DNA from: Alphaproteobacteria bacterium | GTDB lineage: Bacteria > Pseudomonadota > Alphaproteobacteria > Rhizobiales > Xanthobacteraceae | Assembly: GCA_005884465.1 (NCBI GenBank) | Contig: VAZH01000288.1 | Location: 1 to 8,286 of the forward strand | Length of the DNA: 8,286 nucleotides | Reading direction: 5' to 3' | Shown here: in pieces, positions 1 to 6,608 of the stretch | How positions within the stretch are numbered: position 1 is the stretch's first letter | Layout: every line of letters starts with the position of its first letter | Made by a program: the position numbers and the translations under genes | The notes under the pieces: generated by a model | The model's input: the letters and a program-made list of their open reading frames with translations, nothing else | Database searches by the model: none | What the model was told of the DNA's origin: nothing

Positions 1-1
1 C

Positions 2-913
2 GCTTCGTGCCTGACCATCGCGCAGGTCGCCTCGCGCACCAAGACCTTGTACATCAACAGCGGCGGCAACTCCGATGCGTTGCGCGGCAAGGACTGCCAG
101 CGCTATATGTTCCACGTCGAATCGCAGAACTCGATGTATGTGAAAACCGTCGGCCGCTCGTTCCTGCGCGACGGACTGGTCAAGGGCAAGAGGTGGTATT
201 CGCTAACGGCGGACTATGCGTTCGGCCACGACCTCTTGAAAGTCGCCAAGCGCTTCATGGAAGGCAATGGCGGCAATTTCGCCGGCGACGATCTGGTGCC
301 CACCGATGCCGCCGATTTCTCCGCTTACTTGCTGAAAATCCGCGAGGCCAAGCCCGATCTCGTCGTGATCAATCTCGCGGGCAACCAGACCACCAACTTC
401 CTCAAGCAATATGCCGAGTTCGGCCTGACCTTCCCGGTCGGCGGATTCGGCTTCGACACCGCCTTGGCCTGGGCCGCGGGTAAAGGCAACTTCGTCGGCA
501 CCTGGCCGGTGGTCTGGCATCATCTGATCGACACGCCCGGCTCGAAAGCGTTCGTTGCGGCGTTTTCCAAGAAATATTCCAAGCCGCCGGAAAACCAGGC
601 CTGGGGCGATTACATCGCCACCAAGATCGTGGCGCAAACCATCAATGAACTCAAATCGGCGGAATCGCCCAAGATCATCGAGCATTTCGAGAAGGGCGCG
701 AAATTCGATATTCTGAAGACGCGGCAAGGCTACTTCCGCGCCTCGGATCATCAATTGATGCACGAAATGTATGCGGTCACGGCGCTGCCCGCCGACAAGA
801 TCAAGAATCAGTGGGACATTTTCACATCGAGCCCGGCGGTGCCGGGTCCCGAGGAAGATCTCGAAGTGATCGCTGCCACCAAGGAGGAGAACAGCTGCAC
901 TTTCCCGAGCTGA
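2..913 (+). CDS. ABC transporter periplasmic solute-binding protein, LivK/Peripla_BP_6 type (5' end missing)
   Basis: Reading frame 2 is open from the first bases to TGA at 911-913, giving 303 visible C-terminal residues. The N-terminus, with its expected signal peptide, lies outside the window. A start at the TTG of 47 is not credible because clear family sequence continues upstream of it. The text fits type-1 periplasmic binding proteins of the HAAT (hydrophobic amino acid/amide) family: LYINSGGNSDALRGKDCQRY, then RWYSLTADYAFGHDLLKVAKRF, then KPDLVVINLAGNQTTNFLKQ and a late QAWGDYIATKIVAQTINE helix. In this family the protein captures a small polar solute in the periplasm and delivers it to LivH/LivM-type permeases, which follow directly. 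Such proteins bind branched-chain amino acids, but also urea, amides, aromatic acids and other organic acids, so the ligand cannot be named here. Family call is firm; substrate unknown. Confidence 0.92.
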   Translation, partial: ASCLTIAQVASRTKTLYINSGGNSDALRGKDCQRYMFHVESQNSMYVKTVGRSFLRDGLVKGKRWYSLTADYAFGHDLLKVAKRFMEGNGGNFAGDDLVPTDAADFSAYLLKIREAKPDLVVINLAGNQTTNFLKQYAEFGLTFPVGGFGFDTALAWAAGKGNFVGTWPVVWHHLIDTPGSKAFVAAFSKKYSKPPENQAWGDYIATKIVAQTINELKSAESPKIIEHFEKGAKFDILKTRQGYFRASDHQLMHEMYAVTALPADKIKNQWDIFTSSPAVPGPEEDLEVIAATKEENSCTFPS

Positions 914-1060
914 CCGGCTGACCTGGGAGCGCAGCCATTAACTCAGGCGGTCTTCTCATCATTGCGAGGAAGTGACGAAGCAATCCAGTGACGTCATTCC
1001 GGGGCGATGCCAACGGGTCCGGCCCATGGCCGGCCCGATGACAGGCTCCGCATCGAACCC

Positions 1061-1076
1061 GGAATCTCGAGATTCC
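1061..1076. repeat. Perfect 16-base palindrome inside the intergenic element
   Basis: GGAATCTCGAGATTCC reads identically on both strands (8-base arms, no loop). It can form a hairpin in single-stranded DNA or RNA, or a two-fold protein site. The CCCGGAAT just at its left edge resembles the inner arm of the surrounding element, so it is best read as part of that element and not as an independent operator. Confidence 0.75.
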
Positions 1077-1078
1077 CC

Positions 1079-1096
1079 GATGTGCAATTGCACATC
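1079..1096. repeat. Perfect 18-base palindrome inside the intergenic element
   Basis: GATGTGCAATTGCACATC is perfectly two-fold symmetric over 18 bases. Taken alone it would look like a dimeric regulator site, and it lies about 100 bases upstream of the permease start. It sits two bases after the 16-base palindrome and inside the nested repeat block, so a structural or mobile-repeat origin is more likely than an operator function. No regulator gene is present in the window to pair with it. Confidence 0.75.
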
Positions 1097-1194
1097 TGAG
1101 GTCTGGTGCTAAAGCACCATCCCGGAATGACGGCGTCCGATGCTTCTCGCAATGACGATTTCAGACCCTTAATCTTTTTCCTCGGGGGCAGGCC

Positions 1195-2073
1195 ATGTCC
1201 GCCATGTTGTTAGCGCAGCAAATCCTCAACGGGCTGCTCGACGGCGTCTATTACCTCTTGATCGCACTTGGTCTGTCGCTGATCTTCTCGCTCGGCGGCA
1301 TCGTCAATCTCGCGCATGGCGCGTTTTATGCGATCGGCGCTTATCTCACCTGGGTGCTTTCGCCCTATCTCGGCTTCGGCGGATCATTCGCGGCAGCACC
1401 GGTTGCGGTGGCGCTGCTCGGCGTGGTGATCGAGCGCACCCTGTTCCGCCGCTTTTATCGATCCGATCCGATCCTCTCGCTGCTGCTGACGTTCGGCCTC
1501 GCCATGGTGGCGGAGCAGGTGTTGCGGATGATCTTCGGCGCGTCGCCATTGTCCTATTCGATACCGCCCTGGCTGCGCGGCCAGGTCGCGGTCGGCAGCT
1601 TCATCTATTCGTTCTATCGCGTGGTCCTGCTCGGCATCGCCGTAGCCTGCATTGCCGGCCTGTGGCTGCTCTTGCAAAAGACATCCTTCGGCCGCGTGGT
1701 GCGCGCCGGCGTGCAGAATCCCGACATGGTCGGCGCGCTCGGCATTTCGCTGCAGCCCTATATGTCCGCGGTGGCGGCGCTCGGCATCGGGCTTGCGGGG
1801 CTCGCCGGCGTGCTGCTGGCGCCGATCTATTCGATCCATCCGGCGATGGGCCAGGAGATCATCACGCCCGCTTTCGTCGTCGTGGTGATCGGCGGTCTCG
1901 GATCGTTCTGGGGCGTCGTTGCCGCGGCGCTATTGGTCGGCCTCGTCAAAGGCGTCATGGTCGGCATCGGCTATTCCGCGGCCTCGACCGCGGCGATCTA
2001 TCTTTTGATGCTGCTGGTGCTGCTGTTCCGGCCGCGCGGCCTGTTCGGCGAACGCATCATGCGGTTCGAGTGA
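1195..2073 (+). CDS. livH: LivH-type ABC transporter permease
   Basis: This 292-residue, very hydrophobic inner-membrane protein has the usual length for LivH. The family hallmark is at residues 26-50 (SLIFSLGGIVNLAHGAFYAI and flanks). The cytoplasmic coupling segment that contacts the ATPase is at about 161-185 (KTSFGRVVRAGVQNPDMVGA), and the conserved VVIGGLGSFWG stretch is at about 230-240. It should pair with the LivM domain of the next gene to form the translocation pore of a HAAT-family importer. The ATG at 1195 is chosen because GGGGG lies 6 bases upstream; a second ATG three codons in (1204) is possible. The next gene starts 10 bases after this stop, so the two are surely co-transcribed. 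The symbol denotes the family; transport of branched-chain amino acids is not shown. Confidence 0.95.
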   Translation: MSAMLLAQQILNGLLDGVYYLLIALGLSLIFSLGGIVNLAHGAFYAIGAYLTWVLSPYLGFGGSFAAAPVAVALLGVVIERTLFRRFYRSDPILSLLLTFGLAMVAEQVLRMIFGASPLSYSIPPWLRGQVAVGSFIYSFYRVVLLGIAVACIAGLWLLLQKTSFGRVVRAGVQNPDMVGALGISLQPYMSAVAALGIGLAGLAGVLLAPIYSIHPAMGQEIITPAFVVVVIGGLGSFWGVVAAALLVGLVKGVMVGIGYSAASTAAIYLLMLLVLLFRPRGLFGERIMRFE

Positions 2074-2083
2074 GGCGCTGGAG

Positions 2084-4603
2084 ATGTTGAAGCGCCCGCC
2101 AATTCCACTGCTGATTGCAGCGCTCGGGCTTTTGCTGCTGCCGCCGGTGCTGCTCGCGCTCGGGCTCACCATGACTTCAGCCACGGAAGTCGTAACTTAC
2201 GCGATCGCCTGCATGGCGCTGAACATCCTGGTCGGCTATACCGGCCTCGTATCGTTCGGCCACGGCGCCTGGTTCGGTCTTGCGGCCTACGCGGCGGCGC
2301 TGATCCAGCGCAACTTGATGCATGACTCGTTTTTCGGCCCGACAATCGCCGGCGTTGTGATCGTGGCGGCGGTTGCGGCGGCGTTCGGATTCCTGATCCT
2401 GAGGCGGCGCGGCGTGTATTTCTCGCTGCTGACGCTGGCGCTTTCGGCAATGCTGTATGCGGTGTCGTTCCGCTGGACCGAAGTGACCGGCGGCGAGAAC
2501 GGCCTCGGCGGCATCACCCGGCCGACGCTGTTCGGCTTCAACCTGGAATCCTCGACCGTCTATTACTGGTTCGTGGCGGCCATCGCGTTCCTGGTGCTGG
2601 TCCTGTTGTGGCGCTTCCACAATTCGACCATCGGCACCGTATTGGTGGCGATCCGCGAGAACGAGCAGCGCGCACGCTTCCTCGGCTATCCGACCAATCG
2701 CTACAAGCTCGCGGCGTTCGTATTGTCCGCTGCCATCACCGGGCTTGCCGGCATACTATTGCTGTATCAGAACCGCATGACCTCGGCCGATCCGATCTCC
2801 GTCTCGTTCTCCGGCGATCTGCTGGCCATGGTCGTGATCGGCGGCATGCGCAGTTTCCTGGGACCGGCGCTCGGCGCGCTGTTCTTTATTCTGTTTCGCG
2901 AATTTTTGGGCATCTACACCGAGAACTGGCTGTTCTGGTTCGGCCTGGTGTTTGTCGCTTTCATCGTGTTTTCGCCGACCGGTCTGGTCGGCGTCGGCGA
3001 GCGGCTGATCGCCCCATTCCGCAAGAAGACGACCGAAGACGCCGCGATGTCGGCGCGCCGGATCGAAGTCCTGCCATTGCCGGAATTTCTGCGGCCGGAA
3101 TCCCACATCGACGGCGCGGTGCTTTCCGCCCGCCACATCGTCAAGAGCTTTGGCGGCATCCGGGCAGTACAGGGCGTCGACATTTCGGTTGCCGACCGCA
3201 CCCTGCACGCATTGATCGGTCCCAATGGCGCCGGCAAGACCACGGCATTCAACCTGTTGTCGGGCATGTTTCCGCCGGACGAGGGCGAGGTTTCGCTGAT
3301 GGGCCAGCCGATCGCCGGACATGCGCCGGAGGAGATCGCTCGCGCCGGCATCGGCCGCTCGTTCCAGATCACCAATCTGTTTCCGGCGCTGAGCGTCGGC
3401 GAAAACATTCGCCTCGCCGTGCAGGCCCGGCATCCCCGCCGCTTCGATCCCATTACCAACGCGTTGTCGATCGATGCAATCAATGCCGAGACCGACGCGA
3501 CCATCCGCTATCTCGGCCTTGCCGGCATCGAAAAGGCGGAAGCCGGCATGTTGTCGTATGGCGGCCAGCGCCTGCTTGACATGGGCGTGGCGCTGGCCAC
3601 CGCGCCGCGGGTGTTGTTGCTGGACGAGCCGCTCGCCGGACTTGCTGCGGCGGAACGCGAGCGGATCGGCGCCATCATCAAGCGCATCTCGTCTGATTTG
3701 CCGGTGCTGCTGGTCGAACACGATATCGACCGGGTATTTCAGCTCGCCGATCAGGTCACCGTCATGAACGAAGGCCGGGTGCTGCTCGACGGCTCGGTCG
3801 AGGATGCCCGCGCGAGCCCGAAGGTCCAGGAAGTCTATATCGGCTCCGGCGCCACCGAAGTTGCCGCGCGCCCACGCGAAACCGCCGCCCGCGTCAACGC
3901 GCTCTTGACCGCAACCACTGTGAATACGTTCTACGGCAAAAGCCATATCCTCAACGATGTCAGCTTCACGCTGCACGAAAACGAGATCATCGCGCTGCTG
4001 GGGCGCAACGGCGCCGGCAAGTCGACGCTGTTGAAGACGCTGATCGGGATCGCGCCGGCCGCGCATGGATCGATCAAGCTGGCGGACCATGAACTGATCG
4101 GGCTTTCATCTGCAGAGACTGCGCGTCTCGGCATCGGCTATGTGCCGCAGGGCCGCGGCCTGTTCGCCGGGTTAAGCGTCGAGCAGAATCTCGAGCTCGG
4201 CGGGCTGAAGCGTCAGACCGGCAATGGCGTGCACTGGACGCGCGAGCGCATCTACGAATATTTCCCAAGAATCCGCGAACGGCTCGATAGTCCCGCGGAT
4301 TATCTCTCCGGCGGCGAGCAGCAGATGGTGGCGGTAGCCCGCGCGCTGTCAGGCGATGTGCGGGTGTTGCTGCTCGATGAACCTTTCGAAGGCCTCGCGC
4401 CGACCGTGGTGGAGCAATTGTTCGAGACCTTCGATCGGCTGCGCAAGGAAATCGCCATCATCATCGTCGATCACAATCTCGATCTGGCGCTGGCATTGTC
4501 CGACACTACGGTGGCGCTGGAGCGCGGCCGGATGATTCACGAGGGGCCGTCCAGGGCACTGCGTGACGATCTCGATCTGCGCCGAAAAGTGCTCTGGCTG
4601 TGA
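2084..4603 (+). CDS. LivM-LivG-LivF fusion: permease plus two ATPase domains of a HAAT-family ABC importer
   Basis: One uninterrupted 839-codon frame carries three proteins that are usually separate. Residues about 1-310 are a LivM permease, with NILVGYTGLVSFGHGAWFGL at 47-66, the coupling segment RENEQRARFLGYPTNRYKLA at 191-210 and VVIGGMRSFLGPALGA at 250-265. Residues about 345-585 are a LivG ATPase: Walker A GPNGAGKTT 379-387, Q-loop Q428, signature LSYGGQ 490-495, Walker B VLLLDEP 510-516, switch H546. Residues about 605-839 are a LivF ATPase: Walker A GRNGAGKST 640-648, Q689 in YVPQGRGLF, signature LSGGEQ 741-746, Walker B VLLLDEP 761-767, H797. All catalytic motifs of both ATPases are intact. 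The linkers are short (about 310-345 and 585-605). ATG 2084 follows GGAG at 2080-2083 closely. An internal ATG at 3047 (residue 322) may mark the ancestral LivG start. With LivH upstream, only the binding protein is needed to complete the transporter. Confidence 0.95.
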   Translation: MLKRPPIPLLIAALGLLLLPPVLLALGLTMTSATEVVTYAIACMALNILVGYTGLVSFGHGAWFGLAAYAAALIQRNLMHDSFFGPTIAGVVIVAAVAAAFGFLILRRRGVYFSLLTLALSAMLYAVSFRWTEVTGGENGLGGITRPTLFGFNLESSTVYYWFVAAIAFLVLVLLWRFHNSTIGTVLVAIRENEQRARFLGYPTNRYKLAAFVLSAAITGLAGILLLYQNRMTSADPISVSFSGDLLAMVVIGGMRSFLGPALGALFFILFREFLGIYTENWLFWFGLVFVAFIVFSPTGLVGVGERLIAPFRKKTTEDAAMSARRIEVLPLPEFLRPESHIDGAVLSARHIVKSFGGIRAVQGVDISVADRTLHALIGPNGAGKTTAFNLLSGMFPPDEGEVSLMGQPIAGHAPEEIARAGIGRSFQITNLFPALSVGENIRLAVQARHPRRFDPITNALSIDAINAETDATIRYLGLAGIEKAEAGMLSYGGQRLLDMGVALATAPRVLLLDEPLAGLAAAERERIGAIIKRISSDLPVLLVEHDIDRVFQLADQVTVMNEGRVLLDGSVEDARASPKVQEVYIGSGATEVAARPRETAARVNALLTATTVNTFYGKSHILNDVSFTLHENEIIALLGRNGAGKSTLLKTLIGIAPAAHGSIKLADHELIGLSSAETARLGIGYVPQGRGLFAGLSVEQNLELGGLKRQTGNGVHWTRERIYEYFPRIRERLDSPADYLSGGEQQMVAVARALSGDVRVLLLDEPFEGLAPTVVEQLFETFDRLRKEIAIIIVDHNLDLALALSDTTVALERGRMIHEGPSRALRDDLDLRRKVLWL

Positions 4604-4609
4604 GAAGGA
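4602..4609 (+). promoter_or_regulatory. Ribosome binding site that sets the dehydrogenase start
   Basis: GAGAAGGA lies directly before the ATG at 4611 and begins inside the upstream stop codon (TGA 4601-4603). It supports ATG 4611 over the in-frame GTG at 4563, which lies inside the upstream coding region and would add 16 residues unlike the family. Confidence 0.65.
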
Positions 4610-4610
4610 A

Positions 4611-5558
4611 ATGAAAAAGCAAAATCGAAACGTCGCCATCGTCGGCGTCGGCCTGATCGGACGCGCCTGGGCGGCGATTTTCGCCCGCGCCGGGTGGAAC
4701 GTGCGGCTCACCGATCCGCATCAACCGACGCTGAAGGCCGCGCCCGGTCTGATCCGCGACGAATTACAGGCGCTCGCCCGTCACGGGCTGGCAGATGATC
4801 CCGATGGCGCGGCGGCGCGGCTCTTCGTTGCGGCAAGTCTCAAGGAGGCCGTCGAGGGTGTCGAGTTCGCGCAGGAGAACGGTCCGGAGATTGTCGAACA
4901 GAAGATTGCGATCTTTGCCGAACTCGACAAGCTCGCGCCGCCCGACGCGCTGCTGGTATCGTCGACCTCGGCCATCACAGCGTCGCGCTTCACGGAAATG
5001 CTGCCGGGCCGGGCGCGTTGCCTGATCGGCCATCCCGTCAATCCGCCGCATCTGATACCGCTGGTCGAGCTTTGCGGCGCGCCGTGGACCGCGCCTGACG
5101 CAGTCGACCGTGCACGCAAAATCTATCGCGAGATCGGGCAGGTGCCGGTTACGATCAACCGCGAGATCGATGGTTTTGTGCTGAACAGGCTGCAGGGCGC
5201 GCTGCTCGCCGAAGCGTTCCGGCTGGTCGGCGAAGGTTTTATTTCGGCGGAAGACCTCGATCACACGGTGAAGGACGGGCTTGGCTTGCGTTGGTCGTTT
5301 CTCGGACCGTTCGAGACCATCGAACTCAATGCACCCGGCGGCATCCCCGATTATTGCGCGCGCTATACCGGCTTCTACAAGGAGCTGGCGTCGGCTTCCG
5401 CCGGGCCTGAAGTTTACCAAAGCCCCAATGTGGACCGGGTGATTGCGGCGTGGCCGCATCCGCCGACACCCGAGCGCATCGCCGCGCTGACACAGCGGCG
5501 CAACGAGCGCCTTGCGGCGCTGGCCGCGCACAAGGCTGCCCAAAGCGACAAATTATGA
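4611..5558 (+). CDS. Lambda-crystallin-like NAD-dependent 3-hydroxyacid dehydrogenase (3-hydroxyacyl-CoA dehydrogenase superfamily)
   Basis: The 315-residue protein has an N-terminal Rossmann fold with G12-x-G14-x-x-G17 (VAIVGVGLIGRAWA) and D35 at the end of the second strand, which favours NAD over NADP. The catalytic set of the superfamily is present with normal spacing: S120 (SSTSA), H141 in GHPVNPPHLIPLVEL, E153, and N192 in GFVLNRLQ. The C-terminal half (GLGLRWSFLGPFETIELNAP, then YCARYTGFYKEL) resembles lambda-crystallin/L-gulonate 3-dehydrogenase more than fatty-acid 3-hydroxyacyl-CoA dehydrogenase. The expected reaction is oxidation of a free 3-hydroxy acid to the 3-keto acid in the cytoplasm. 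The gene starts 7 bases after the transporter fusion and is followed by a beta-keto acid cleavage enzyme that would use its product. Carnitine 3-dehydrogenase is a related alternative, but the resemblance is weaker. Family is firm; substrate is not known. Confidence 0.9.
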   Translation: MKKQNRNVAIVGVGLIGRAWAAIFARAGWNVRLTDPHQPTLKAAPGLIRDELQALARHGLADDPDGAAARLFVAASLKEAVEGVEFAQENGPEIVEQKIAIFAELDKLAPPDALLVSSTSAITASRFTEMLPGRARCLIGHPVNPPHLIPLVELCGAPWTAPDAVDRARKIYREIGQVPVTINREIDGFVLNRLQGALLAEAFRLVGEGFISAEDLDHTVKDGLGLRWSFLGPFETIELNAPGGIPDYCARYTGFYKELASASAGPEVYQSPNVDRVIAAWPHPPTPERIAALTQRRNERLAALAAHKAAQSDKL

Positions 5559-5573
5559 GTGCATCGACCGCCA

Positions 5574-5582
5574 GAAAGAGAG
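5574..5582 (+). promoter_or_regulatory. Ribosome binding site that sets the BKACE start
   Basis: GAAAGAGAG, a purine-rich stretch 6 bases before ATG 5589, fits translation from that ATG. The in-frame GTG at 5559 would add ten residues (MHRPPEREQS) not expected before the conserved SRKVIITCAVTGA start of the family. Confidence 0.5.
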
Positions 5583-5588
5583 CAAAGC

Positions 5589-6512
5589 ATGAGCCGCAAA
5601 GTCATCATCACCTGCGCCGTGACCGGCGCGATCCACACCCCCTCGATGTCGAAGGCGTTGCCGGTGACGCCGCAGGAAATCGCAGACGCAGCTGTCGATG
5701 CCGCCGAAGCAGGCGCCGCGATCGTGCATCTGCACGCGCGCAACCCGAAGACCGGCCAGCCCGACCAAAGTCCCGAGGCCTTTGCGCCGTTCCTGAAGAT
5801 CATAAAACAGCGTTCGAACTGCGTGATCAATCTGACCACCGGCGGCGCGCCGACCATGAAAGTGGACGAGCGCGTCCGTCCCGCGGCGCTCTACAAGCCG
5901 GAAGTCGCATCGCTGAACATGGGGTCGATGAACTTTGGCTTCTTCGGCATGCTCAACCGCTTCAAGAAGTTCGAACATGACTGGGAGCGCAAGCACCTCG
6001 AGAACAAGGACATCGTGTTCCGCAACACTTTTCAGGACATCGAATACGTGCTGAAGACGCTGTCCGAGACCGGCACCCGCTTTGAATTTGAGTGCTACGA
6101 CACGGCGCACCTCTATAATCTGAATTATTTCCTTGAGCAGGGTATGGTGAAGCCGCCGCTGTTCGTGCAGACCGTGTTCGGGCTGCAGGGCGGGACCGGC
6201 GCGCATCCGGAAGACGTGCTGCACATGAAGCGCACCGCCGACCGCCTGTTCGGCGACAGGTTCGTCTGGTCGGTACTGGGCGCCGGGCGCAACCAACTGC
6301 CGATTGCGGCCATGGCGGCGGCGATGGGCGGCAATATCCGGGTCGGGCTGGAAGACTCGCTATGGGCGGCGCCCGGCCGCATGGCGGCATCGAACGCCGA
6401 GCAGGTGCAGCTCGCCCGCAAGATCATCGAAGGTCTTGGCCTCGAGGTCGCGACCTCGGACGAGGCCCGCGAAATCCTCGATCTGAAGGGCGGCGACAAG
6501 CTGGAAGTATGA
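5589..6512 (+). CDS. Beta-keto acid cleavage enzyme (BKACE, DUF849; 3-keto-5-aminohexanoate cleavage enzyme family)
   Basis: The 307-residue protein is a full-length zinc-dependent TIM-barrel of the BKACE family. Family enzymes condense a beta-keto acid with acetyl-CoA and split it into an acyl-CoA plus acetoacetate; known members act on 3-keto-5-aminohexanoate (lysine fermentation) and 3-dehydrocarnitine. Visible signatures are KVIITCAVTGAIHTPSMSK at the start, the zinc ligands H47 and H49 in IVHLHARNP, INLTTGGAPTM, SLNMGSMNFG, and E255 in RVGLEDSLW as the expected third ligand. The C-terminus ends AREILDLKGGDKLEV. The gene follows the 3-hydroxyacid dehydrogenase by 30 bases, so the two probably act in sequence on an imported hydroxy acid. 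Active-site residues do not let me name the substrate by eye. There is no thioesterase gene like CdhB beside it, unlike the carnitine operon of Pseudomonas. Family call is firm. Confidence 0.94.
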   Translation: MSRKVIITCAVTGAIHTPSMSKALPVTPQEIADAAVDAAEAGAAIVHLHARNPKTGQPDQSPEAFAPFLKIIKQRSNCVINLTTGGAPTMKVDERVRPAALYKPEVASLNMGSMNFGFFGMLNRFKKFEHDWERKHLENKDIVFRNTFQDIEYVLKTLSETGTRFEFECYDTAHLYNLNYFLEQGMVKPPLFVQTVFGLQGGTGAHPEDVLHMKRTADRLFGDRFVWSVLGAGRNQLPIAAMAAAMGGNIRVGLEDSLWAAPGRMAASNAEQVQLARKIIEGLGLEVATSDEAREILDLKGGDKLEV

Positions 6513-6608
6513 CAGCGGCTTCGCCATCACATTTTCACAACGACGGCAAACAAAAAGCCAAGTTCCTGATGAGGCTGAGCATCTTCTCAGCAAACTCGGA
6601 GGCCCATC
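6513..6608. other. Short gap between BKACE and VOC genes
   Basis: This 96-base stretch contains a 6-base stem (GCTGAG 6574-6579 with CTCAGC 6586-6591, 6-base loop) just before the VOC ribosome binding site. There is no T-tract, so it is not a standard terminator. The section is more A-rich than the surrounding coding sequence (ACAAACAAAAAGCC-like), which could suit a promoter, but no convincing -35/-10 pair was found. The VOC gene could be read with the operon or on its own. Confidence 0.4.
6598..6602 (+). promoter_or_regulatory. Strong ribosome binding site of the VOC gene
   Basis: GGAGG sits 6 bases before the ATG at 6609. It is the best Shine-Dalgarno match among the closely packed genes of the window and fixes the start firmly. 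Confidence 0.8.

Larger units (their letters stand above)
959..1155. repeat. Intergenic repeat element of nested inverted repeats and multiple hairpins
   Basis: The outer arms are TCATTGCGAG (959-968) and CTCGCAATGA (1146-1155), a perfect 10-base inverted repeat. Just inside, GAAGCA (977-982) pairs with TGCTTC (1141-1146). A second, inner pair is CGTCATTCCGGG (992-1003) with CCCGGAATGACG (1121-1132), 12 of 12. Between them lie four more self-complementary units: 1015-1036 (CCGGCC/GGCCGG with a CAT loop, flanked by GGG/CCC), 1061-1076, 1079-1096, and 1104-1119 (TGGTGCT/AGCACCA with a 2-base loop). The whole is a cruciform-capable, MITE-like or REP/BIME-like block about 200 bases long. From memory, motifs of the kind CATTGCGAG...GACGAAGCAATCCAG and CCCGGAATGACG are dispersed in Bradyrhizobium and relatives; this was not checked here. 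No target-site duplication was identified. Confidence 0.82.
914..1194. other. Intergenic gap between binding-protein and permease genes
   Basis: These 281 bases hold no convincing open reading frame. Most of the gap (about 959-1155) is a hairpin-rich repeat element described separately. The first 45 bases after the stop contain only a weak 5-base stem (GGCTG 916-920 with CAGCC 932-936) and no T-tract, so no clear terminator is seen. The last 40 bases hold a run TTTTTCC and a GGGGG stretch at 1184-1188 that can serve as the ribosome binding site of the next gene, 6 bases before its ATG. No convincing -35/-10 pair was found. Confidence 0.7.

Noticed and set aside
203..763. Minus-strand open frame (186 codons) opposite the first binding-protein gene
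   Set aside because: It is a shadow of the conserved plus-strand frame; no ribosome binding site or family motif was seen.
916..936. Possible terminator after the first binding-protein gene (GGCTG ... CAGCC)
   Set aside because: The stem has only five base pairs with an 11-base loop and no T-tract follows.
1079..1096. 18-base palindrome read as an operator controlling the permease gene
   Set aside because: It lies inside a larger nested repeat block with several other palindromes, there is no regulator gene in the window, and no promoter was recognised nearby. It was kept as part of the repeat instead.
2756..4090. Long minus-strand open frame (444 codons) across the transporter fusion
   Set aside because: It is antisense to two well-conserved ATPase domains. 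Its translation is rich in Arg, Asp, Gln and His with no recognisable domain, as expected from the codon bias of a GC-rich gene on the opposite strand.
4563..4610. Upstream GTG start for the dehydrogenase
   Set aside because: It would overlap the transporter gene by 41 bases and add an unconserved, Cys-rich leader. ATG 4611 has a ribosome binding site and gives the expected Rossmann start.
5555..5558. ATGA stop-start overlap at the end of the dehydrogenase gene, suggesting a coupled start for the next gene
   Set aside because: The ATG at 5555 is in frame 2, which gives a protein unlike any family. The real BKACE frame starts at 5589 with its own purine-rich ribosome binding site.
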